A stretch of 64,000 nucleotides of DNA. It comes from Rhopalosiphum padi (taxonomy: Eukaryota; Arthropoda; Insecta; Hemiptera; Aphididae). The position numbers and the translations under genes were made by a program. Shown in pieces: positions 8,689-21,600 of this stretch. The stretch lies in assembly GCF_020882245.1 (NCBI RefSeq), contig NC_083598.1, forward strand, positions 57,077,858-57,141,857. The letters run 5' to 3'. The notes under the pieces were generated by a model that searched no databases, was not told where the DNA came from, and saw only the letters and a program-made list of their open reading frames with translations. Positions within the stretch are counted from its first letter, which is position 1. Every line of letters starts with the position of its first letter.

Positions 8689-11446
8689 CTGAAAAAAACA
8701 AAAATTATATTTTATTATTATAAAATTAGAATTACAGTGACGACTTAAGATTCTATAAACATTAATTTATATTAATATTCAATATTATGCAGTTTAAAGA
8801 GATCTGAAAGGGAGATTGGTTATCTCTTTTGTCTATTTCTAATGTAACATTCTAATTTACTCATATACTAATTATCATATTTTTTGATTTATGAGATAAC
8901 TTAAGATATACTTTAGTTTATCATGAGTTCTACATAATATTTGATTTTATCTTTTTATGTGTTAATGTTTCACATAAACAAATTAAAATATTAGAAAACA
9001 TTTCAAGTATTCAATTTTGAGAAAAAAAAATTCAATATCAAATACTTCTCATTAAAAAAGATAAATGTGTAATACTATAATATAATAATAAGTACACAAT
9101 TTATGTTGTTAAAAATAACTTACCGACATATTTCTAAAATTAAATCCAATGCGACAGTTTCTGTAAAGCATTCAGCAACAACTTCGTCGGGTACAGTTAT
9201 ATTGGAATTAACTTTTTCTAGACTTATTAAACGGCAATGAGTATATTGAAGTTTTATACCAGTATCTCCATTTACCTAAAGAAAAATAGATAAGATATAT
9301 TCAGTACTGCTTAATTTGATGTAATTATTGTTATAAATACATTAATTGTAAAATATTTAAACATTTAACAAATATATATGTTTATAATAACTATTTAAAC
9401 ATTGAAAAAAAATTAATTAATTACTGAACTAAACTTGATTGTTGAGTCAAAGAAAAATTAAACACGGGTACCTGCAATGCTGACTCCCAAGAAAAGTTGT
9501 AATCTTTTTTTCGTTTTTGTTTTAGATCATTTATTATTATAGCAGATACTCCTAATACATCTGCTACATCATTATCGTCCATCGAATTAATTTTGGTAGC
9601 TGAAATTAATTTAAGTAAACAAAGGATGATAATATTGATATTAATAAAGTATTATTTTATAAGGGTTCAAGACTTATAGCAATTATATATATATTTTTAA
9701 ATGCAATTAAAATTATGAAAAATTCCCTAATGGCCTAATAAGATTTTAATACTGTTAAAATCCTTAAATTTGTTATTCATAATTTTTTTGTAAAATATAA
9801 TAAAATATGCAAAAATATACAAAGTTCAACTTTTTAATTAATGTCCCCCTTAAAAAAAAAATCTATATTTTATCTAGAATATTTTACAACTAAAAAAGGA
9901 AAACATAAATTTGAATAAATAAATATATGCGAAAAGTTCTGAACCCTAATAATTATAGATACCAACTTTCAGAAAATTTCCTTTTTAAGTTCATTGTCGA
10001 TTTTGCCTGATTCAAAAGTTGATCTAATAATATTCCTTGGCCTTTTCTGGAGCTCATACCATGTATCCTTCCAAACGGAATGTGATGCACATTTATATTT
10101 GAATTAATTTGTGCAATTAAGGATTTAAGTAAGTAAAAATGTTTGCTTTGAGTATTATCAACAACATAAAATAGATCTTCGGAACCATAATATTCGTGGC
10201 GTCTAAGTGCTGCAGCAATATCCCGTGAAATGTATAATGTAGAACTATCGTTTTTTAAAATTGTGATTTCTTGATTATTAGAATGCACAACAGTAGATCC
10301 ATCTTCTTTAAATTTTAATAAACCAATTTCATTGAGTCTTTTTAGAACATCTTGAATATTTTCCTTTGAATATTTTGATTCCCAATCATATTCATCAAAT
10401 ACTATTCCCAGTCTTTTATAAATAACTTCTAATTCATTAATAGTAATTGATCTAAATTCATTCCATAGGTTTTTGATATCTGTGGTAGAGTTACCACATT
10501 CTAAATCATTAAATATAGATTTAGCTTTATTATGAATTCTTGAGTCATTGTTTGCCATTTTATTGGCAAGTATATATGCATTGTGTAAAGATTCTATGGT
10601 CATATTTTTATTAGACACATCTGATTTCATTTGTTCCAATCCTAATATTGTATAACCAAATTGAGGTCCCCAGTCACCCAAGTAGTTAATACGTACAACA
10701 CGACCATTGATAAAATTTGTTAAGTTAGAAATAAAGTTTCCAATAATAGTTGAACGTAAATGACCAACATGAAATGGTTTTGCAATGTTTGGAGAACTGT
10801 AATAATTGAAATGTATTTTAATTTGACATAGTACTTAGTAATTGAAATGTAATTATATTTGAAATATATATGAGTAACTTAACTTACCAATTACCTAAAT
10901 TCAATAATGCAGGGTTTAGAATTCTGTATACAATGTCGACGAGTTACATCAATATTGTTTTTAAGTACATCATTTATAAAATCATTTTTATTTAAATGTA
11001 TTATTACATGTTGAGGATGTAATTGAGAAGTTGTTATTTCATGACTTGGTATTTTAAAATCTTTAAATGAATTTGTTCCAAAATGTTTTTGAAGAATATT
11101 AAGAGGCATACGTAAACCAATATCATTCATGGAATTTCCTTTGCCTATTTTCAGATTAGCTATAAAATCATTTACTACATCTGTTGAATTTTTATTAATT
11201 GCACAGGCAACCTGAAACATTTAAAAACATTTAGTCATTAAGATATAAACTTAATAGAACGTATAACTAATACATAATTCCATTGTGTTATTGACATTTA
11301 AAAAAGTTTTTAACAGTTTAAGGAATTAAAAAATTATTGATTTCTAGCAGATAGGTACAAGAGAAAAAAATAATCGTTACCTTTTCCGCTACATATTGCT
11401 TACACAATCTATAATTGGTTCTGGACAAAACAGCGGTTCGAACCAT
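8463..11446 (-). CDS. RARS2: Mitochondrial arginyl-tRNA synthetase (RARS2)
   Basis: This nuclear gene encodes the class I enzyme that charges mitochondrial tRNA-Arg. Coding exons are 11381-11446, 10895-11211, 9967-10796, 9472-9599, 9124-9275 and 8463-8688. They join in frame to 572 residues, close to the roughly 580 of animal RARS2. The ATP-binding HIGH motif appears as HVGH (137-140), followed by LRSTIIGN. Next come GDWGPQFG, the arginyl-specific block LYISRDIAAALRR, and MSSRKG (about 375-380) in place of KMSKS, as is normal in this family. The anticodon-binding domain carries DYNFSWESALQ and GDTGIKLQYTHCRLISLE, and the C-terminus GMNILGLVPLKCM resembles vertebrate RARS2. The first residues (MVRTAVLSRTNYRLCKQ) are basic and fit a mitochondrial presequence. 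Donors are GT; the exon 3 donor GTTGGT is weak. It is transcribed away from lap. Confidence 0.94.
9124..9275 (-). CDS. RARS2: RARS2 exon 5
   Basis: Residues 448-498, including GDTGIKLQYTHCRLISLE of the anticodon-binding domain. The acceptor is CTTTAG and the donor GTAAGT. Confidence 0.9.
9472..9599 (-). CDS. RARS2: RARS2 exon 4
   Basis: Residues 405-447, including DLKQKRKKDYNFSWESALQ. The acceptor is TTTCAG and the donor GTACCC, phase 0. Confidence 0.9.
9967..10796 (-). CDS. RARS2: RARS2 exon 3 (catalytic domain)
   Basis: Residues 128-405, with HVGH, GDWGPQFG, the arginyl-specific block and MSSRKG. Joining GAAA to CT of exon 4 is the only phase that continues the family reading. It forces use of a GTTGGT donor; the nearby GTATCT donor gives the wrong frame. 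Confidence 0.87.
10895..11211 (-). CDS. RARS2: RARS2 exon 2
   Basis: Residues 23-127 plus two bases of S128, covering the N-terminal additional domain. The acceptor is TTTCAG and the donor GTAATT. A second GT (GTAAGT) 7 bases further on would break the frame. Confidence 0.9.
11381..11446 (-). CDS. RARS2: RARS2 exon 1
   Basis: Start codon and the 22-residue basic leader. The donor is GTAACG and the exon ends in phase 0. Confidence 0.85.
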
Positions 11447-12527
11447 CGTTATAAACTTTTCTAGTTATGAGCGTCTTATAAAATATTATACTCGTTTATC
11501 ACTGAGTGCCGACACGTTAATACGTTATGTGACTATGAGAGCTTATTAATTGTTAATAATTATGAGTACTATGCCACAATAATGTTCGTCCGAAAATCAA
11601 AAGTCAGCAACTTATTTTAGAAATTTAAAAACTAAAGCGATATAGGTACCTACAGTCGGCGAAATGCGAATAACTCGAAGAAGCGACATTTTGTTATCAG
11701 TTGTGCGAGAGATAAGTGATAAAAGTGAAGTTGTTTTAGGGATGGGAAAAACTCGACCATGACCCCAAGAACGCATGCGCAAACGGCTTGGAAATATTTT
11801 CGCGCCTGCGAACGGGTGCGAAAGTGCGAAACCCCACCGCGCCACCGAACGGTGAACACTGAACACTGAACAGTACTAGTAGTACTACTACTATATTTGC
11901 AGTGGCCAGTGATCAGTGAGTCGTGAACAGAATCCCGTCTCGGCACCTCCCCAAGACCCAAATAGAATTTTTCGTTTTCCGTCCTTATGTGCACGTCTAC
12001 CAGAGGGAAACTAGGAAACGGCGAATAGTTCGGCCATTCGCGCTGTACGAGAAAGACAACCTAACCAGTAACCACCACCAAATATATAATCTCGTCTACA
12101 GATGACGAGGCGGCTGCGATCTACCGGCAAAACAAATCTGACGACGGTCTTATTGAACCGTGATAAGTAGTGCGTGTGCGTGTGTGTTTTTTTTCATCGC
12201 TGTCATTATTATTATTATCAGGAACTTCGGCGACAGGCTACTGGCTGGCAGACTGAGACGGCAGTCCACCACACTTGACGTTAGCTATATAATATATAGG
12301 AATTGGGATTTGAGTCTCCCCTTAACGACGCGTTAAGGTTTAGAAAAAAAATCGTCTTCTTGCAAAATCGTTCGCGAATCCGTTGCCAAGTGATCGATCA
12401 GACAGATTTGTTTCGATCACGCTCCTTAAAACCCACCTAAGTCTGCAGTCCATCTGACGGTAAACAACACAGAGAGAGAAGGAAAAACGAAAATCGCTGA
12501 TCACTTAAACTTGAAGAATCCTTCGCA
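11447..12527. promoter_or_regulatory. Shared RARS2/lap head-to-head 5' region
   Basis: Only 1081 bp separate the two start codons, and the genes face away from each other. The part from about 11740 to 12480 is CG-rich and TATA-poor, as in bidirectional housekeeping promoters. It holds an NRF-1-like GCATGCGCA, several GCGC motifs, a short CACTGAA direct repeat followed by an AGTACTACT run near 11860-11895, and a GT-rich run near 12170. The lap 5' UTR must occupy the right-hand part. No splice signal was convincing enough to propose an upstream lap intron. Confidence 0.65.
11773..11781. promoter_or_regulatory. NRF-1-like site
   Basis: GCATGCGCA matches the core of the TGCGCATGCGCA palindrome bound by NRF-1 (ewg in insects). 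That factor often drives genes for mitochondrial proteins, which suits RARS2. Confidence 0.45.
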
Positions 12528-12657
12528 ATGGCCGGTCAAACAATACAAGATAGACTATTGGCTGCTCGTCACAGTTTGGCTGGACAAGGTCTGGCAAAGT
12601 CCGTATGCAAGGCCACCACTGAAGAGCTAATCGGGCCGAAAAAGAAACATTTGGATT
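12528..12657 (+). CDS. lap: lap exon 1
   Basis: Residues 1-43 plus one base of Y44, including the phosphoinositide-binding KX9KXKH. The donor is GTGAGT. Confidence 0.93.
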
Positions 12658-15600
12658 GTGAGTGCATATTTATTATTAATATTATTATCGGTATTTTTAT
12701 TAATATTCATTATCAACGTAAACTACAATTCGAAATAGTAAATGATTGATTTTCGAGATATCGACTGCAAATGTGCAATACAACTTAAATGTTGCTTAAT
12801 TTTATGAAAGATAGATTAAGATATACATGTGTGGTAATAGCTAGTAGGTAGGTGTTGTATATAGTAATAATTTCAACTTCCAAGCTTCATGTTGTTTTAA
12901 TTATTTTTAATTTTATATTATATTATTTTACTCTAAAATTTGAAGGTATTGGTGTTAAATAATATGAACGTAACAAAATGTTTAAAATGTATTTTTTAAA
13001 AACACTGGGTTATTATTATTATTTATGATGTAGGTATGTATGCATTACTTGGTTAAATTGTCAGAATAAGTTAAGTTTATGTATGTTGATTTAAAATAAT
13101 TTTACCTACTTATTATATTACTGAAAAATATTAATTAAATTGTCCATAATTTAACCCAAACTAATATTTGAGTAAAATTTCAATAGGTACCCTATTTTTA
13201 ATCTTGATAATAACTATAGTTTATGTGAAAGATAAATAAGCATCATAAGCTTTTTCAACATATAAGTAGTTAAGGAGGGATATTATAGATATTTTATTTG
13301 TTAGAAATACTAAACACTAAACTTTTATTTACTAAACAAATAGATACTTATCTTTTTAACAATAGGTAATGTATAGGAACATAATATAGAATTTATTTAA
13401 ATTTAGCTATTTAAATAAATAATATCACTCTTAGTAAGTATCCATAATTTATGTTTCTTTTAGTTTTTCTACAATAACAATAATCTACCTTATTCTAATC
13501 TAAATAAAAACTAATTAAATTATTATTTCTTTACTTTATTTTTTATTAAGTATCTATTTGATTCTATACTTGTTATATAGGTTAGGTATTTAATATTTTG
13601 TTAAAAATCCTAAATGTTAATCATTTTCCAATGACAAAAGTTTAATATATTTTACTTTGTATTTTATCGCATAACTTACTTGTAATATTTACATGCGTTT
13701 GTTGTTTAATTAAATTTTACATATTAATCAGAGCAGTTTTAAATTGTTAACTTGATCTATTATTATATAGTTTATATTGGGTTAGCCATAATCGCTAGGC
13801 TATAAAAATGATCAGGGCCATTAGGTAGTTATGTTTGTTTTGAAAGGCCCTAGAGACTCCAATACATATAAAATATTTTGATATAACTATAAATTGTCTT
13901 TTGTCTGTATTGTGTATTTTAATCATAGATTAAACATAGTTAATTACATAATATTATTTAGTTAACTATAGTAAAATAATAAACTATTAATTATTATATT
14001 ATAACCTTTTTTTATTTGTATGAGCGAATAAATGTTTACACTAACATATTGAAAATTGAAATATGTATACTTATAATATTGTTCATAATAACTTTGTTTA
14101 CTGCTATATGGCATATATCCACATTACTACTAAATCCAATATAATTTTTAGAAATATTATCAAATGGTATTACCTTTATTGACATGGTAAAGAATATCTG
14201 ATAAGGATCTTAGGTAACTTAGTTTTAAAATAAATACACACGGTTAGAACACCGAGTAGGTATGTTATATTACTGCAATTATGACTATGGTTATTCATGA
14301 AAAAGTCAACCTACAAGTAGCTGGTCAAAATTTGAATCTATATTTGTAATGCACTTATTACATAATATTTATCGTGTCACAATTTACAACACCTATAGTA
14401 GATAACTGTTTATTTTTACAAACTAAAACAGTAAATTATTTGTATGCATATTAAATAATATTGGTTGTAAAAAAACTAATCGATTAAAAGATAAGTGCTA
14501 ATAACATATTCAATTTATGCTAAAAGTGATGTTTAATTTATAATAAAATAAAAAATGTATTTAAAATTGATTGAATAATAACTTTTTTACAATTATATTA
14601 TTATAATATTATATTTTACTTAGTTTTTCTTCTATTGTATTTTTTTTTTATGTATAGAGCAAAACAAAGTTTCATGGATCATAGTTACTTGGACTACCTA
14701 TATTAATAATAATAGTAATTCAACTATTATTGGTTCTGAATTGATTATTTTATTTTTTTTTTAATGTTGGTTATCACAAATAGGTGTTAAAAAAAAATAA
14801 AAAGGAAAAGTGCCAAAATTGATATTTACTATGTTTTATATTACCTATCTAGGTACCTAGTAGTAGTTTTTCTCAACATTTTTAAAAATTATAAACAAAT
14901 TTAATTAAGAAAGTATGATAAATAAATTTGTATCTAAATTTTTTTAAGATCTAATTTGAATTAAATTAAATACCTATTTTTATTATTTAGAATGGTTCAA
15001 ATATTATCATTACTAAGGTATTTTTCTACCTTCATAATAGGTAGATAGTTTGTGTAATGATCAGAAATATTAGCAATCATTGTTATTTTTACTATTACAT
15101 TTTTAACCAAAGTTGTAATTTTATATAAATTATATATTTATTTTTTTGGTAAAATTATGATTTTAAGTTTGGTTTACCTATAAGTTTGATCTTAAAAGTT
15201 GTTTTATATTCATATTTTTATTCTATCGATTTAATAAGTACAAAAAAAATACCGCGACATACCCAAATCATTTATTCAAATGTTAACACTAAAATCATTA
15301 AAATTATAAATCAAGTTTAGGTAGTTCAAGAAAAATTAAATTTGAAAATTATATAAGTATAAGTATTGTACATGAATCTAATATTTTAGATTTCAGGATA
15401 TTCCATAGAATTTTATTTCAACTCATTATATTATAGTACTGATAAACTAAATTCATCGAGAGACCAGACCTGCGTGACAGACAAAATCTCATCTACCATA
15501 ACACTTGATAGCTACGACCTGCTTGTCCATATTTCCATCAGTTGGATGCATAAAGTGGTCCGGTCTCTTGGTGAACAGAGTAAAAATAGTATACTACTGA

Positions 15601-18600
15601 ATAAATGAATAAAACAAAATTTAATAAAAATAAACATTAAAATTTATTGATATTGAAATATAATATATTTTTCAAGTTTCAGGTTAACCAGTATGTTTTA
15701 TTATGTGTTTTGAAAAATATTTACCTGGGTCGTATGTATTTTGGGGTACAAGGCATTGAATGGTATTATTTATTATATAGTACCTACCTATATTTATATA
15801 GTGTATCTACTTATATTTTCTTATATTTCTTACATCTTACTTAAAGTTATAAAAATATAATAAGAAGTTTTAAAAAAATAATACTTTTTTTAGCTAATTT
15901 ATGTTTTGATAATGATATTACTAATTTAATAGGTTATTAATAAATATTCAGTTTATAGTGCATGTCGAAGATGATAATATTGTAGCCAACATGCTTTTTT
16001 GATGAATAAGTAAACTACTTACAATGTTGAAACTATGGTTTTGGATTTGTTTTAAATTTAAATCAGCATCATATTTTTAAATCATTCATATCATACCATA
16101 TTATGTAGTAGTATAATAATTGCGGAAATATTTAATTAATTGGTTAGAAAACCAATCCAAGTGCTATCTAGGTAAATTTTTAATTTATAAAACATATTTG
16201 CAAACATGTTTTTTTATTATAGTACTTAATCGGATATTGTTAATCACAATAATAATATGAAAATAATAATAGGTATCTTCATGGCCACTTGCTCTTATTT
16301 ATTATTTAATTAATATCATTAGCAGCCAACATTTAGTTCTTATAAACAACATAATCAAAATTTAAGTTTTTAGGGAATGTTTATATTGATAGCTATTAGA
16401 AAATCCACATTTATTTGTCAACTTCTTAATCGCTTTTACATTTTGTATATCTATTTAAAATTGTTGTTTAGACATGGCATATCATTTACTATTTAGCAAT
16501 ACATAATTATTTAAAAAATGTTAAATATTAACATCTAATAATTATTAATTTTAAATAATGTTATTTTGAATATTACCTATTTATAAATTATTTACAATAA
16601 AATTGTATTAAACATCAGTTAATATAAATGATTAGTTATAACAGGCAGTAGTCGGACTTGCTACCATCCAATCAAATTTTTCTAAACTATAGTTCACCGC
16701 CCCTGAGTTTCGTTTTATTAATTATATTTATGTTTATTGTTTATAATAGACTTAGCTTAAATAATTTGTAAATTGAGTATTTTACTAGTTTAATTATATG
16801 GTATCTAACTTGTGAATATATAATTCTTATGCGTGAAATTCTTAATTTTCTTAATTTCTTTACTAATGACTTTTTAGTTCTGTGGTATTACTCTTATCAT
16901 ATCAATTATATACATAGCTATTAGGCACATTTTTTAGTTAGGTTAGTTATAATAATTTTGATTTTTATGTATAAGATTAAGAATAGTACACCTTAATAAT
17001 GACATTTTTGTTTTCATTTTAACTTTTTGTCTTAATATAGATTTATATACAAATATAATATAATTTAATACAAGATTTTTTTATCACTATAGAGGTGATA
17101 CTATTGGTTAACTATGATACATGTACATTTTAGACATTTTGATTCCAACACCACCATTATATAATATGTAACTATACATATAAGTATTAAATAATAAAAT
17201 GTTTTGATTATTCAAAGTCCACGAACTGTATTTAAGTTTATGTTAAGAAAGTGTACTTATTTTCCAATAGGTTTATAATTATATAGAAACCAAATGCTTT
17301 ACAACTTAGTTTTTAGCTGCAAATTAAGAAAATAATGAATCATTTAATAAATAATAATATAATACATATCTATAGCCTATGCCCTATAGGGTAAAACTAA
17401 ATAGCTTAATAAGCTATCAAATAAACATCTATTATTATTTTTAAATTAAAATAATTTACGTCTTGACATCAAGGTCATTAGCACCAGATATATTTTATAA
17501 TTTGTTAACACATAAAGTCTGAAGCATACATTCATGTAAGACTTATTTATTAAATAGTGTTTCATTAAATTTAGAATACAAGTATAATCATAGTTATATT
17601 ATTTTGAAAATTGTTTCATTATCATCAATTAATTTCAGGCTTAAAGTTGTAATAATTAAAAATTTTAATTATAAATACATGATGATAAACTAAAACAATT
17701 GTAGATAAAAAAAAAAAAATATAAAAATATTAAAAATATTGTGTGTATAAATTATTTAGGTATACAATATGTAATACCTACTACCTATATAAAATAATAA
17801 TCTAAGTACCTATTAATCAATAATCATATATTATATTTATTAATAAATAATTGATTTAATGAAATAGCATAAATAACCTCGTAAATAACACATGACATAA
17901 CATATAAAATGCCATCCTTCAACTTCATCGTAGAACAAAATACTTCGTTTTGTTTTGACTTAAACAGTCATAGGTATGTTTTTTGTTGAATTAGAAAATT
18001 TGTATTTACGCAGAATATTTATATTAAATGACACAGATAGGTGTATAAATGTATAATGATAGTAATAATAATATTTTGGCTTATTGTTACAAATATACAA
18101 ACAATTGACATTTAATAAAGATGACTTACTACAATAAAAACTAGCAACAGTTTAAAGGACAAAACACTTGCATGAGTTGTCTCTGTCTTATAAGACGGAT
18201 GGGTTTATAAACCCATAACAGTAAATTATATGTTCTAAAAACATTTAAAAAACTTTTTTTGAGAATAAAAATAAAATAACTGCAACAAATTTACCGCCTC
18301 CTATAAGTTGCCGCCAACAAGCCTAGTGGTTAATCCGCCACTGGATAAATGTCGATTACAGATTACTAATTTATCATCATAGAAATTATATCAAATACTT
18401 ATTAGTTTTTGTATATTATGCCAATAGTATTTGGGAGATTTTGTTTCATTTAATATACTTTGTTACACATTTAGACTTTTTCAGTGTCATGACTCATGAC
18501 ACACTGGTTGAGAAACACTGATACAGACCTTGCTATACAATGCGTTGTTGTTTTGTTTGTGGGTAAGAGGGTGGTTCGTTTAAAACTCATTAAAAACCAA

Positions 18601-21600
18601 TGTCATTAGTTTTAATAATTATTGTAGATGTCACAATATTGTATTTAACATATTAACCGATTCCTAACAATTTTACGTCCCACCGGACCCGACGTGTAGT
18701 CGGCGCCCGGGAATTGTCCACAATAAACCTTTTATTAAAAAGGTAACGGTAATTGGGCCACTAAATATTTTAATAAAATAATTAATATTACTATTGATCA
18801 GGGCCTAAAATTAGGGTATTTTTCTACTGCACATCTAATTCCACACCAAAATATTTTAAATTAATAATCATAGACCTAGTAGTGCACAATGCCACAATGC
18901 ACATCATGCATTCACGCAGCCCCTAAAATATTCAAATTTTCGTACTACACACACATAGTCCCTAATCTAAATAAAAAAAATCAATGTTCAAAAAACTAAC
19001 ACTAATGCTTATGGAATTCTTTCTTCAACCAATAACACTTAATATAATTTAAATAACAATATAATATATAAATATTAAATATATTATTTCATTGCTGTGA
19101 ATAAAATAAAATAATTATTAATTTACTCAAAAAAAATTGATTTTAATTTACTTAAATGTATAATTAACCTTTTAGTTTTAAAATAATGGCCTTAAAATAG
19201 TATAGTAAAATTTTACCAAAATAAGGGAATTTTCAAAACAAATATTTTTAAGTATTAACTTTATTAAAACATTATACGAGCAGTATTAACTTCTGATACA
19301 TTTTGGTTTCTTTGACGTTCATCTTCGGGAAAAACACCTTCATAGTACTCTTGTTGTGTGGCCTTAGTATGTTTTTTGGTATGTCTATCTTTTTTATTTA
19401 ACCATAATGATGCAGCTGGTTGTGGATTGAAATTATTAACAGTAACCATATTAAATCGAATATAAAATGAGTTTTAATGGTTTCTGGTGATAAAGAACTT
19501 CTTCTCGAGGTTCACTATCGACCAAGCTGATAAAAATAAAAATAGCTACTCTCAGTAACAATGAATATTAATAACCAATAAGTAACGCAAAATATTGTTT
19601 ATTATGTACTGTGTTTTGTGTAGAATATACTATATAGAATATAGATAGTTATTAAAATTTAGTTTGACTAAAAAGTAAAAACCATTAAAAACTGTAGTTT
19701 CGTACTACACACTTCACTTTTCGTACTACACAAAGTGTGTCGTACTAGAATACACACAATTTTAGGGACTGCATTTATGCCACATATATAACTTCATTGC
19801 ATAATATTATTGTTGGTACTTTTAATAATTAGTTATAATAAGGGCACGGATTTTGTTGCATTTACAACTTTTTTCTACTATTTCAATATATTGCTAAGTA
19901 CGTTTTAAATACGTGTCATGTAAGTAGGAACTAAAATCTAAAAAATTCAAGAGCAATTTTTTGCAATTTTATTGAATTTACTCATTTTTGTACAACTATT
20001 TTAGTTATAATATAGTCGACACTGAAACGTCGTTACATCTATGTTATCTTATAAAATAAACATAATTTTAAGTTGGTATAGGTATTAATACAGCATACAA
20101 ATAATTTGTGCAATATTATGATTTATGACTATTTAACAATTATGCGTTATAATGTTATAAATTTGTTCTTCGGCTACTTCGAATAAAATATTATTTATAT
20201 TTATATTTTTGGTAGAATTTTAGATAATAGTAAATTTAAAACATTTATAACAAAACGCCATTATTGTTTAGTGCAATTTTTGGTATTTATTAGCGTAATA
20301 CTGCAATCAATTTTACTAATTTTTAGTACTAAAACATCTGTGCTCTACTTATTAATCATTTTCAATAATCAATATTGAAAATTAACCAAAATTTTATAAA
20401 ATCTAAAAAAATACTGCACACTTTTAAATTTGATACTGCACATTTAATATTAGCTACTGCACACAATTTTAGGCCCTGCCAATGATTATAAATACTAATA
20501 ATATAATATAATCAATGATATAATGTATACATAATTTGGTATACCGCTATAGCGTACACGAACCCTTTACTCGTAGCAACGCATACCTTATTAAAAGGAA
20601 ATAAATTAGCCAATGATAAATAATTATCAGCTTCGACAATAGTTTTAGGTTGTCATAAAATTAAATGTATAAAAATAGCCAAAAGTGTATTCACAATATA
20701 TGAAACATCGTGTTCGTTGGTAGCAACTAGCAAACTAAACAATACATATTAATTGTTGTATATAATACGGTAATATACGAGTAAATTAGGCAATTTATTA
20801 TAAGTACAATAGAATTTATAATGTTTCAAAAACTTACTAATTTTTAATAATTATCAATATTCTTTTGCTCACGAGTTAAAAAAATTATTATTTAATTATT
20901 TGTTGAGTATGTCTGGCAAAAATATTTATATATATATAGTCGTATTCTATAGTTAATAAATATTATATATTCATATAATTGTAGCCCAATTTCTTTAAAA
21001 GTATTTCATTTTATTTGTGGCATATTGTTTAAAAAAAAGCAGATAAATAAAATGTGACTCAATTGCCGAGTGGGAGTCCGTTTTACCTGCGCTGTATAAG
21101 GTGAAATTCACACACATCAAAACGCAATGTCGTCGTGGCCTTTAAATTAATGCGTGAATATTTGAAAGTGAACGAAAATTGTATCTTGTCCAGCGCAAAA
21201 AAGATAAATGGTGTTTTATTATTTATATTATATTATATTATTTAAATAACCTTAAGAGATACTTAATTTGATTTAAAATTATTAATTGTAAATGTTAACA
21301 TTTTTAACTAGGTGCAGCGGTGTATTTTTTTTTTTTTTTTTTGAGGGGCAGGGGTTTTCTTCTATGTCTGGACACCTTTTGACTTCAAAAAGCAATTGCC
21401 TAATGTATTAATATTTGACTCGTGCCTATAAAATACGGTTATTTATATTTAGAGTTTTGTATTGTTTACAGTTTATCCAGGAATTATTCGAAATTCACTG
21501 GGTCATTAAGGAATTTTTTGGACATCCACCGTAAATCACCAAAAATACGCCTCTGACTAGGTGATTAGTGGAGTTATTAAATTTAAATAATTTTTCATAA

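Noticed and set aside
9953..9966. Extension of RARS2 exon 3 to the stop at 9953
   Set aside because: It would remove the whole anticodon-binding domain, which is present in frame in the next three exons.
11433..11443. GGTTCGAACC resembling a tRNA T-arm
   Set aside because: It lies in RARS2 coding exon 1 and no acceptor or anticodon arms could be folded around it.
13812..13850. AGGGCC...GGCCCT inverted motif as a tiny hAT element
   Set aside because: It is too short, and there is no flanking duplication.
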